Positions 42,461-50,738 of a stretch of 64,000 bases of DNA are shown here, piece by piece (positions within the stretch are counted from its first letter, which is position 1; each line of letters starts with the position of its first letter). Source of the DNA: Chondrus crispus. Lineage: Eukaryota > Rhodophyta > Florideophyceae > Gigartinales > Gigartinaceae. The notes beneath the pieces are model-generated. The model was not told the origin of the DNA, ran no database searches, and saw only the letters and a program-made list of their open reading frames with translations. Location: positions 124,001 through 188,000 of the forward strand of contig NW_005178990.1 in the NCBI RefSeq assembly GCF_000350225.1, in the 5' to 3' direction. The position numbers and the translations under genes were made by a program.

Positions 42461-42810
42461 TGCCAATTGTGCAATGTCCGAGTGTTTACCAGAGCTTTGA
42501 GGCCCACATTTACGTCACATATCCGACACGCCCCGTGCCAGCGCCCGCCACCCATCGCCGCGCCCCCGCGCCTCCGCCCATCGCGCCTATCGCTTGCTTG
42601 CCGAGGCCCACCGCCACCTCGGCCGTGGCAACGGTTCAAACAGCACCAATCGAGCACGGTCATCGGCCGAAGGGAGAGGGCGTCCCCACCAAGCGGCCTC
42701 ACAACGCGACAGCATTCCCGCCGCGCTGGAAGACGAACAAGGCGTCGATAGCCAGGACGGCTGCTCGGCGTTCTATGCAGCCTAAGTTACTAGGATTTCC
42801 AATTGCAATC

Positions 42811-44075
42811 ATGAATCAATACATCTTCTTTGCCCTATCCGCGCTCCTTGCGGCTTCCGTCGAAGGCAAGAAGCATGTGATGTCTGTAAGGTGACCGTGA
42901 ACGACCGCGTCGAAAACGCTCAAGGAGTTCGCGAGATTTCGACCGAAGCCGACCTTCTCATGCCCGTTGTCCTGTGGGAGGAACTTACCGCTGATGGAGT
43001 GAACGTCGACGTCTGTACATTGCACCGAATCAAGTTCGTTGGCCCTGTTGATACGGAAGACTTTCAAGAGGGCAACGTGCTCACTTGCCCTAAAGACGAC
43101 CACGCTGCCCTGGGGTGCCCTGAACCACCTGTGAAGGACGAGCTCAACGTTCTGGACGAGGTAGTCTTCGGCAAGATCGTGATGGTCACGATTTTTAAGG
43201 GCGTGCACGTGAAAACAAGGTACGTTTCCGGTGCCGATGTCGCGCCGCACGTGGCCGTGCACGTTGGGGAGCTGGTCAACCGAGCTTCCCGCATCATGGA
43301 GTCCGGGAAGAGTATTCTGGAGATGAAGGCGGTGGCTAGGGTTAACGACATTGGTATCACGGCCTTTGATGAAGACGGAAGCATCGAGGTCGTGCCGGGC
43401 ATGGACCTTACCTGGGGAATCAAGGCGACAGCTGGAGTGTGCGAATTCGACTTCGATCGCTTCCCACCCAAGGCGACATGGGAACAAAGGGTGAGGGTGG
43501 AGGCGTCAGGGTCTGTCTCAGCGGCGGCATCGTTCTCAAACAATCAATCTGGTGAGCTTTTCAATGTTCCCATTCTAGGGGCTGGTTTTGAGAAGAAAAC
43601 CTTCCTTGTCGGAACGATCCGCTTTGGATTGTTCGCCAGTGTGGATTACGAACTCTCTCTCATGGCTTCGGCTTCAGCTGTGGCTTCCTTTTCTGGGACT
43701 TATGAAACTGGTCAAAAAGTTGAGGTCAGTCTCATCGGGTTTGACCCCGAGTCCTTGGCCTCTTCAGGCGAAGGCGGCACTGGTGATCTGGTGTTTACCG
43801 GACCGACTGTCGACTTGGATCTGAGCGTGGAGGGATTCGTCGGCCTTCGGCCTGCCATCACGGCCGACCTGTCTTTTCCAATCATGGGCGACGCATTCGC
43901 AGAGGTGTGCGCAACTGTCGGCCTGCAGTTGGACGCCAACTATCAAGACCCTGCCTTATTCAGTGGAATGAACCCGGATGACTTGACCAGTGGGCAGAGT
44001 GGGAGCCTGGAATGCAGACGAGAGCAACCCAGCGGCAGTTCCAGTTCCAGTTCAGTTGGGGGTCTTTATGTATAG
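42811..44075 (+). CDS. Secreted protein of unknown family (apparent frameshift near 42870)
   Basis: ATG 42811 begins a clear signal peptide (MNQYIFFALSALLAASVEG). The main frame is 42891-44075. Just upstream, that frame reads ACDVCKVTVNDRV, which joins well to the signal peptide if one base is lost or gained around 42865-42875. So this is probably one gene with a 1-nt sequencing or mutational lesion, or a very short unrecognised intron. The mature part, about 390 aa, has paired cysteines early (CDVC, CTL, CPK, GCPE), alternating hydrophobic and acidic strands suggestive of beta structure, and a Ser-rich tail (SGSSSSSSVGGLYV). No family recognised. An extracellular or cell-wall role is inferred from the signal peptide only. 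Confidence 0.65.
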
Positions 44076-44467
44076 TATAGCTCTTCCAACGACCCTCCTC
44101 TTCGGTGATACAGCGCAGTGCTGTGCATATTGTACCACAGCATGTACAATGCAGCTTGATTATGTATATGCATTGATGTATGGCGATCTTGACTTGTTCC
44201 AGCAGACGGTGCTTCCGTATAGCTACTCAGAACTGCCTGCTGAACTGTGAGGGCTTCTCATGATCTGAGAGCATTCCTGCCTCTGAAGCAATCAACAAGA
44301 AAGGCACTACATAAACACTCGCCGCATGAAGAGCTGGTTACATTCTCCACCTAAGGTTCGACGTTGCAATCCGGTCGCAGGACTCGGACCCACCAAAGAA
44401 AAGCGAGGCCAGAAAGGGAGACGTAACACGACAGCTGCCGCAGAGGGTACCTTACAGCTCTGGCGGC
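44076..44467. other. Intergenic; no gene
   Basis: 3' flank of the secreted protein gene. No clear poly(A) signal or repeat noticed. Confidence 0.4.
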
Positions 44468-45043
44468 GTGGGACGGCCGCCTTACATGGCGCTTGGGCCG
44501 ATGTCTCGCAAGCCGCGACCGCCAATGCCAGGGGCGCGGCGCTCGCTAATGCCAGGGATTCAAATGCAACCTTCCCCGAGTGCGCCACACGCGCCAAGGG
44601 TGCGGCGCTCGCTGATGCCAGGGGCGAAGATCCAACCTGCTCCGGGCGCGTCAGACGCGAAAGCAACGTCTCGTCCGCCTTCTGTGTGCAAATTGCGGCC
44701 CGCGTCCGCGGGCCGCGATGATGAGGGCGCAGGCGTCCGTTTCGCCGAGAATTCGTTGACAGATGACAGAGGCGTTGGGGTGTTGGTCAATACAACTGCA
44801 ACAGCGCTTGATCACATGAGCAATGTCCCAGTCGATGGGATTGGTGGCCTACCAGTAGGTGACGGTACCGGGGTACGCGACTCCGCCACAACGCTGACAA
44901 ACAGTGATGGCCTCGGTGATGCCGATGGTTCACACTCAGTAGAGACTTCACGAAGTCGCCCGCCGTCAAAGACCCAGGTACGGACCCGCCATCTCAAATC
45001 AACAGCTTTATACACACGTGCAAATTCATACCTCCGTTTATAG
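44468..45043 (+). CDS. Low-complexity Pro/Met/Arg-rich ORF
   Basis: 191 codons. The N-terminal third has imperfect repeats of RRSLMPG followed by QP-P-AP (two clear copies). The rest is Asp/Gly/Thr-rich (SNVPVDGIGGLPVGDGTG) without known domains. It overlaps another open frame (44326-44721) with Ala-rich shadows of the same DNA repeats. Coding status is uncertain. Confidence 0.3.
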   Translation: MGRPPYMALGPMSRKPRPPMPGARRSLMPGIQMQPSPSAPHAPRVRRSLMPGAKIQPAPGASDAKATSRPPSVCKLRPASAGRDDEGAGVRFAENSLTDDRGVGVLVNTTATALDHMSNVPVDGIGGLPVGDGTGVRDSATTLTNSDGLGDADGSHSVETSRSRPPSKTQVRTRHLKSTALYTRANSYLRL

Positions 45044-45297
45044 CGCATATCCCATTCTTTCTACGTTTCACATTTCTCCGCCACACGCCCTGTTCCAGGT
45101 CCACCACTCTCATGTCCCCTTCCATCTCTTCTGCAACTCTTCCTTCTTCGCCGTGAGCAGCTCCCTCCTCGCGACGGTAGCAACCCGTTCGGCAACGCGG
45201 TCCTTCCCCGCTTCCTCCGCCTGGCCGACCCTTCTCTCCCTCTCTTCCAACTTGCGCACCCACGCATGTAGCCTCCCCTGCTCGACGCCCGAGTACT

Positions 45298-46290
45298 TCA
45301 AGCGGGCGAAGAAGGAGCGGGAGGATCAGGGGATGAACACAAGCAACGTGAGGGCTTCTTGGAATTGACAGGGACTTTAACTAGCTCCCTCACTTCAGCC
45401 ACGCGCAAATTCTTTGCTTCATCTCCGCCAAGGAGACGAAGCACATCCTCAGTTAATGCGAACGGATACCTTGAAGCGCTATCATGTACAATAACACGGT
45501 TGCAGTCCAGCGCAACGCAATGATCTACAATTCCGTGTTCCACTATTCGGACTATCCACACGCCTTGATTATGGTGCGCAAGCCACTTGAAAGGATTTGC
45601 ATCGAACGCCTTCTTCACAGCTTTAGGAACTCGACGCACTGATAGTTGAGCGGGAATTTGGTGAACCAGAGAAAAGAGTTGCTTGAGTGTTTTGATCTTC
45701 ATCGGATGCTTCCGAAGGTACTTGTCGACGCTTGTTCCTCCTGTGGTACCATATAGAGCACAAGTGCCGTTGGACAGCGCAGCCGACACGCATGAATCGT
45801 CGTTGCTGCGCACGAGGTTCGGGCCATACTGGTGCACCTCAAACCTTCTTGATCCAGTGATTTGTCCGCGTGCCCCAATACCACCGATGAGTATCGGTAC
45901 ACCGCGATGGGCCATCATCCACGCATACAGTCGACGGAACATCTCTTGCAAAAACTTTTTCTTGCGCGCCAAGTCGTTGGTACCATCATCTATCGCGTTT
46001 AATAGAGCCTGCATCGTGTGAAGGGATAGTGTAATCGAATTGGCATCGATAGACCAGAAACTTTCGTCACCGCCTGTCAATCCGGCGGCAGCGTACAAAA
46101 CGCCGTCTTGCATTTTGTGGCCGCTTGCCCCTTGTCGGCCATCACCAATCATCACCCTGTCAATCGCCCAGCTCATGGTGGCCAAGAATACTAGGAATGT
46201 TGCACCTCCCCGGAGATCTGCACAAACTTCCGTTCTTAATGGACACGCGTGAGATGGGCGCCAGGCTCTTTGGTGCGGGTTCCGGGTCAC
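45298..46290 (-). CDS. Cysteine-peptidase-like protein, homologue of the element B antisense ORF
   Basis: 330 codons, uninterrupted. Key blocks: MIGDGRQG, LYAAAGLTGGDES, RLYAWMMAHRG, NDDSCVSAALSNGTCALYG (candidate catalytic Cys), QGVWIVRI, IVDHCVALDCNRVIVHDS (candidate His and Asp) and LRVAEVREL. The order Cys near a helix start, then His-hydrophobic-Asp on strands, fits a papain-like fold, but no family is certain. It aligns block by block with 32070-33000 in element B. The N-terminus is uncertain: another frame at 46160-46363 encodes a signal-peptide-like start (MPSPAFFTALLTLPLAW), which may be the true beginning if a frameshift lies near 46200. The C-terminus is Pro/Ser-rich. Confidence 0.55.
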   Translation of the reverse strand: MTRNPHQRAWRPSHACPLRTEVCADLRGGATFLVFLATMSWAIDRVMIGDGRQGASGHKMQDGVLYAAAGLTGGDESFWSIDANSITLSLHTMQALLNAIDDGTNDLARKKKFLQEMFRRLYAWMMAHRGVPILIGGIGARGQITGSRRFEVHQYGPNLVRSNDDSCVSAALSNGTCALYGTTGGTSVDKYLRKHPMKIKTLKQLFSLVHQIPAQLSVRRVPKAVKKAFDANPFKWLAHHNQGVWIVRIVEHGIVDHCVALDCNRVIVHDSASRYPFALTEDVLRLLGGDEAKNLRVAEVRELVKVPVNSKKPSRCLCSSPDPPAPSSPA

Positions 46291-46567
46291 TTGGAGACGC
46301 GGCCGCGGTGCACCATGCTAGAGGCAGGGTGAGCAAGGCGGTGAAGAAGGCAGGTGAGGGCATTGCGGCGAGATGTGCGCGGGGGGAGCTGGGGAACGTA
46401 AACGCCGAAAAATGGCGGGTTCAGAAGGCAGAACGTACGCCGCGTGACCGCGCGTCACCGTATGCCACTGTGGTGGGCACTGGGCGGCCTCTATAGCCAC
46501 ACTATATTGTTTCAGTTTTGAGAGCGCTTTATCCAGCGCGAAACCGTGCGTTGGCGTGCTTTTATAG

Positions 46568-46867
46568 GGGTGACATTAAAACAATCATGCATTTCTAGGG
46601 CGACTTTTTTAACATTTAGGTCTCTGCCGAAATGCCACGATGGTATACGTTTTTATGGGGTGACATCCCCGAATATGAGTTTGTCGGAGGTGACTTTACG
46701 ATCGTTTTTCTGTCACCCTAGAAAACGTGCATTGTCACCCCCTGAAAAGGACACCATGGACCAAAATCACCCTACTAGCAAAGCACTTTTTAGTAGTGTC
46801 GCCCTATAAAAACCCCCACCGCATTGAAATCGCCCCACGTAGATTTCACTTTGGCCGGGTGTCGCCC
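46568..46867. repeat. Array of GGGYGAC heptamers (right)
   Basis: GGGYGAC occurs forward at 46568, 46598 and 46658, then inverted (GTCRCCC) at 46712, 46734, 46798 and 46861. Near-matches lie between. Forward copies are followed by inverted copies around about 46690, so the array is itself roughly symmetrical. TATA precedes or follows several copies (TTTATAGGGGTGAC, GTCGCCCTATAAA). Confidence 0.7.
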
Positions 46868-46911
46868 CAACTTCTACACTTTGACCCAAAGCAAAAATGA
46901 AAAAACAACCC

Positions 46912-46929
46912 GAAATCGCGGGTATATAC
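46912..46929 (+). promoter_or_regulatory. 18-bp TATA core before the first MDR gene
   Basis: GAAATCGCGGGTATATAC on the plus strand, 117 bp upstream of ATG 47046 and 45 bp after the last GGGYGAC repeat. It is identical to the inverted copy at 38123-38140. TATATA could be the TATA box of the oxidoreductase gene. Confidence 0.5.
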
Positions 46930-47045
46930 GCCATAAAAACCACGCGCTTGGCCCGCCCCCACCACCCGTCTTCCAACCGCAACACGTACATTTGGTGCCC
47001 AACCCTCAACCAACATCACTGGCCATCATCTCCTCCATCCCAAAC

Positions 47046-47963
47046 ATGCGCGCCCTGCACCAGAACAAGTACGGAGACCTATGCACCTATCAAGTCGGCG
47101 ACGTCCCCGTCCCCACCCCAGGGTCATCCGAAGTCCTGATCCGCGTCCACGCGGCCTCGATCAACCCCGTCGACCTCAAGCGCTCGTCCCTTGGCATTGA
47201 CGACAAAGAAACCTTCCCCGTCGTCACGGGCTACGACGTCGCGGGCCTTGTCGAATCCGTCGGTGACGGAGTCCAAGGTTTCGCCAAGGGCGATCGCGTC
47301 TTTGGAAACGTGCAGGCAGACACGCTTGGGCCCAAGACCACCGGAACCGTGGCCGAGTTCTGCCTGGCAAGGCACGACTTGCTTGCGCGCGTCCCCGATT
47401 CCGTCAGCATGGTTGACGCCGCCGCGTTGCCGCTGGTTGGCCAGACAGCCATCCAGGCCTTTGAAATGGCATCGGTGAAAGCCGGTGAGAAGGTGTTTAT
47501 TTCGGCTGGTGCCGGCGGTGTAGGAATTCACGCGATGCAGATTGCCAAGAATATGTTTGGCGTGAGCGAGGTGGCCACCACGGCATCGGCGGCGAAGAGG
47601 GACTTTGTGGTCAAGTATGGCGCGGACAAGGTGGTGGATTACAAGACTGAGGATGCGGGTGCGGTGCTGGCGGGGTGGGCCGACATGGTTTTGGATGCCA
47701 CGCAGGAGAGTGAAATGGAGAAGCGGGTGCTCAAGGAGGGTGGGAAACTAGTTAGCATTGTAGATACCGGGAAGGAGGGTGTGTCATTCTTGCTGGTGAC
47801 TCCGAGGAAGAAGGACTTGGACAAGATAGCAGAGGCGATGAAGGATGGGAAGCTCAAGGCTGTTGTGGATAGTGTGTATTCGCTTGAGGACGGTGTGAAG
47901 GCGATGAAGCATGTGTTGGACGGGAGAGCGAAGGGGAAGGTTGTCGTGCAGGTCTGCAAATGA
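47046..47963 (+). CDS. Zeta-crystallin-like quinone oxidoreductase (MDR family), copy 1
   Basis: 305 aa. MDR enzymes reduce quinones or enals with NADPH, and this subfamily lacks the catalytic zinc of alcohol dehydrogenases. N-terminal GroES-like part: MRALHQNKYGDL, PTPGSSEVLIRVHAASINPVD, then FPVVTGYDVAG and GDRVFG. The cofactor fold has the Gly-rich ISAGAGGVGIHAMQIAK motif and TTASAAKRDFVVKYGAD. No Cys/His zinc ligands typical of zinc MDRs are visible. I chose ATG 47046 because family homology starts there; an in-frame upstream Met exists at 46824. It is about 60-65% identical by eye to the next gene (49565-50491), a tandem duplicate on the same strand. Intronless. Confidence 0.9.
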   Translation: MRALHQNKYGDLCTYQVGDVPVPTPGSSEVLIRVHAASINPVDLKRSSLGIDDKETFPVVTGYDVAGLVESVGDGVQGFAKGDRVFGNVQADTLGPKTTGTVAEFCLARHDLLARVPDSVSMVDAAALPLVGQTAIQAFEMASVKAGEKVFISAGAGGVGIHAMQIAKNMFGVSEVATTASAAKRDFVVKYGADKVVDYKTEDAGAVLAGWADMVLDATQESEMEKRVLKEGGKLVSIVDTGKEGVSFLLVTPRKKDLDKIAEAMKDGKLKAVVDSVYSLEDGVKAMKHVLDGRAKGKVVVQVCK

Positions 47964-49492
47964 TTAATTGGTTGCGGTTGTTAGACACCAGGAGAAGATG
48001 TGAATTCAGTATGGGTATGATTGGATGAATTGGAATTGGCCAGCACTGTTCCGTCCAGTAATAGAGTACGCCCTTGATTTTGGTCATTCTACAGTATTGC
48101 AACCAATTGAAAGTGACTTGCCATGGCACGCATCATGCACACTGTCGCCCCATATGGAGTCCTGTACAGTAGTGATAAGGGACATCACCCTGCCTCAATG
48201 GACACACCCTCCAAGGACTATGATTCTGCACTCGTGAAGTGGCACTTCCCACCCTGTCAAGGAACAGTATCTAACCTTGTATCACAACCTTGTTATCCCA
48301 ACCTTGTACAGGCGACCCCCTCAATTAGTGCACCCCCGTGCCATGCGCATTCTTTGTGCACTATCTTCAATGTGCTTTATCTAAGGGCTCGCTAAAAAGT
48401 AGTTTACGGGGCAAGGAAATGTTCCGTTACCAGCGTCTGCCGTCGCTGACGCTTCGTGTGTTCACTATAGACACGGCTCAACGCTCGCTTAGCAAGATGT
48501 TGCATATCGTTTTTGGAGAGCAGTTGAAATCACGCTGCAAATCGACGTGCCGAGCATCCTGTGAAAGTCGCCGCAGCCACCTCCTCTTTTTGCGAAAGGG
48601 TAAGGGGGGTTCTTGACGCCCTGGATGCTGGTTCAGTTGTGCTCATTGTGTGATTAGTTGTTCGAAGATGCATAAGGTTGCTGGGATCTGTAAAAGAATG
48701 GAACCCGCTCTCTACGGACGGCGACGACCATTGTGCTCCCGTGAACATACGTGTACACCTGTACAAAGTCGTGCCAAGCTATCAGAGGGTGCATTAAAGT
48801 CCAATATGCACTAACTAAAAGTGCACTAATTAAGAGACCCCCCCTGTATCCCAACCTTGTATCCCAACCTTGTATCCCAACCTTGTATCCCAACCTTGTA
48901 TCCCAACCTTGTGCTAAATATGCCTCATGGCATACCTGAAACACGCCATGTCCACATACCGTATGAATGCCGTACGTGTTTTTTCTCGCAAGTCTTGTCC
49001 TTGCGGGGCAAGATTTGCCTCCACGGCCACTTTCCAAGGACAAATGCTGCACAGGCGACCTTTTCCGCACACGACCTCTTACACTTCTTCGCAGGTTATT
49101 CAGTGTTTAGATCAAGAATGTAGTCTCGGTAGCCACCGTAGAACACTAAACTGCGCATGGCCGCTATCGAAAAGAAATTCAGTTCACAACTCGAGGTGTT
49201 TCTCGTGGTGCTACCCTTGGTAGCAAGGGTAGGACCTACGGTACGGATTTTGGGAGTGTTACTACAGTATACTGTAGGGACCAGTATACTGTAGGGACCA
49301 GCCCTCCCGTCGCCTTACAGGACAGTGCACCCTGCCCGCCCACAGTCGAGCAATAGGCACATGACATCACACGTTTAGTGCAGCAAATCAAAATCGCTGC
49401 TGTGCTGCACTGATTCTTCTTCCTCCCATCTCCAATACATTTCAGGCATTCTCTGATCCCTTATAAAGCAGAACGACTCTACTGGCAGCACA
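47964..49492. repeat. Intergenic with short tandem repeats
   Basis: No gene. 48846-48910 holds five perfect copies of a 13-bp unit, GTATCCCAACCTT, with diverged copies at 48271-48309. 49266-49299 holds two copies of a 17-bp unit, AGTATACTGTAGGGACC. TTATAAAG at 49461-49468 is a likely TATA box for the next gene, about 97 bp before its first ATG. Confidence 0.7.
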
Positions 49493-49564
49493 TTGCACTT
49501 TAATCCGGCAACTACGGTAATTCGCACCATCCGCCACTGCGTTCACTACGCCAACCCCAACAAG

Positions 49565-50491
49565 ATGCCAAGCATGCGCGCTCTTCACCAAAAAAAATAC
49601 GGGGACGTGTCGACCTTTGAAATGGGCGACCTCCCGGTCCCCACGCCGGGTACTTCAGAAGTGCTTCTCCGCGTGCATGCAGCGGGGCTCAACCCCATTG
49701 ACTTGAAGCGTTCGTACCTGTGCAATCCCGATGACGAGACGTTCCCCGTTGTGACGGGGTACGACGTCGCGGGAGTTGTGGAATCCGTGGGGTCTGGCGT
49801 GACCGACTTCGCGCCTGGCGACCGCGTGTTCGGAGATCCTCAGGAGCCGTCCGGTGCTGCCAAGAGCACTGGCACTGTTGCCGAGTTTTGCGTCGGCAAG
49901 CAGCATTTGCTGGCGCGCATGCCGGAAGGAACATCGTTTGTGGAGGCCGCGGCGTTGCCCGTGGCGGCATGCACCGCGGTTCAAGCCCTTGAAATCGCGG
50001 GGCTCAAGGAAGGGGATAAATTATTTATTTCTGGTGGGGCGGGTGGCGTAGGCATTCACGCGATACAGATTGCCAAGGCGTTGTTTGGAGCGAGTGAGGT
50101 GGCGACAACGGCATCTGCGGTGAAGACCGATTTTGTCAAGATGTACGGAGCGGACAAAGTGGTGGACTACAAGACTGAGGACGCAGGGAAAGTGCTGGCG
50201 GGATGGGCAGATGTAGCTCTGGATACCACGTCCGAGAGCGAGATGGAGAAACGGGTGCTGAAGGAGGGGGGAAGCTTGGTATCGATTGCAGAGTTTGGGA
50301 CGCCGGGAGTGCGGGCGATGATGCTGGAGCCAGGGAGGAAGCTGCTGGAACAGTTGGCAAAGTTGTTGAAGGAAGGAAAGCTGAAGGCCGTGGTGGATAG
50401 CGTGTACGAGCTTGAGGAAGGGGTGAAGGCGGTGCAGCACGTGGCTGGAGGGAGGGCGAAGGGGAAGGTGGTCGTCAAGGTGCATGAATAG
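49565..50491 (+). CDS. Zeta-crystallin-like quinone oxidoreductase (MDR family), copy 2
   Basis: 308 aa from ATG 49565 (a second ATG at 49574 aligns with the start of copy 1). GroES-like part: MRALHQKKYGDV, PTPGTSEVLLRVHAAGLNPID, FPVVTGYDVAG. Cofactor motif: ISGGAGGVGIHAIQIAK. The C-terminus ends GRAKGKVVVKVHE, like GRAKGKVVVQVCK in copy 1. NADPH-dependent reduction of quinones or reactive carbonyls is inferred from the family. An AATAAA poly(A) signal at 50539-50544 lies 48 bp after the stop. It has its own TATA-like box and does not share the GGGYGAC upstream region of copy 1, so the duplicates may be regulated differently. Confidence 0.9.
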   Translation: MPSMRALHQKKYGDVSTFEMGDLPVPTPGTSEVLLRVHAAGLNPIDLKRSYLCNPDDETFPVVTGYDVAGVVESVGSGVTDFAPGDRVFGDPQEPSGAAKSTGTVAEFCVGKQHLLARMPEGTSFVEAAALPVAACTAVQALEIAGLKEGDKLFISGGAGGVGIHAIQIAKALFGASEVATTASAVKTDFVKMYGADKVVDYKTEDAGKVLAGWADVALDTTSESEMEKRVLKEGGSLVSIAEFGTPGVRAMMLEPGRKLLEQLAKLLKEGKLKAVVDSVYELEEGVKAVQHVAGGRAKGKVVVKVHE

Positions 50492-50738
50492 TGAACGGAT
50501 AGAGTCGTCATACAGCCGTAAGACTTTCATAAAACTTCAATAAAAAGTCATGAAATTTAGAAATTTTCTGCTTCATGCCTAGATCTGCCGGCCGAGGGCG
50601 AGCTCAACCCACGACCACTTGCCCTTTTTCGCGTGCATGCCCGCCCACCTCTGTCCACCAGTGTAACATCCTCCCCCTCCCGCCCCCCGCCCCCGCTCCC
50701 GACGTCTCTTCTACTCCCCCGCTTGCAACGCAAACGCA
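50492..50738. terminator. 3' end of MDR copy 2 and 5' flank of the GTPase gene
   Basis: Poly(A) signal AATAAA at 50539-50544. 50640-50730 is CT-rich, a common leader composition here. Confidence 0.5.

Noticed and set aside
48846..48910. CRISPR or telomere-like array
   Set aside because: Head-to-tail 13-mers without spacers, in a eukaryotic intergenic region, with only five copies.
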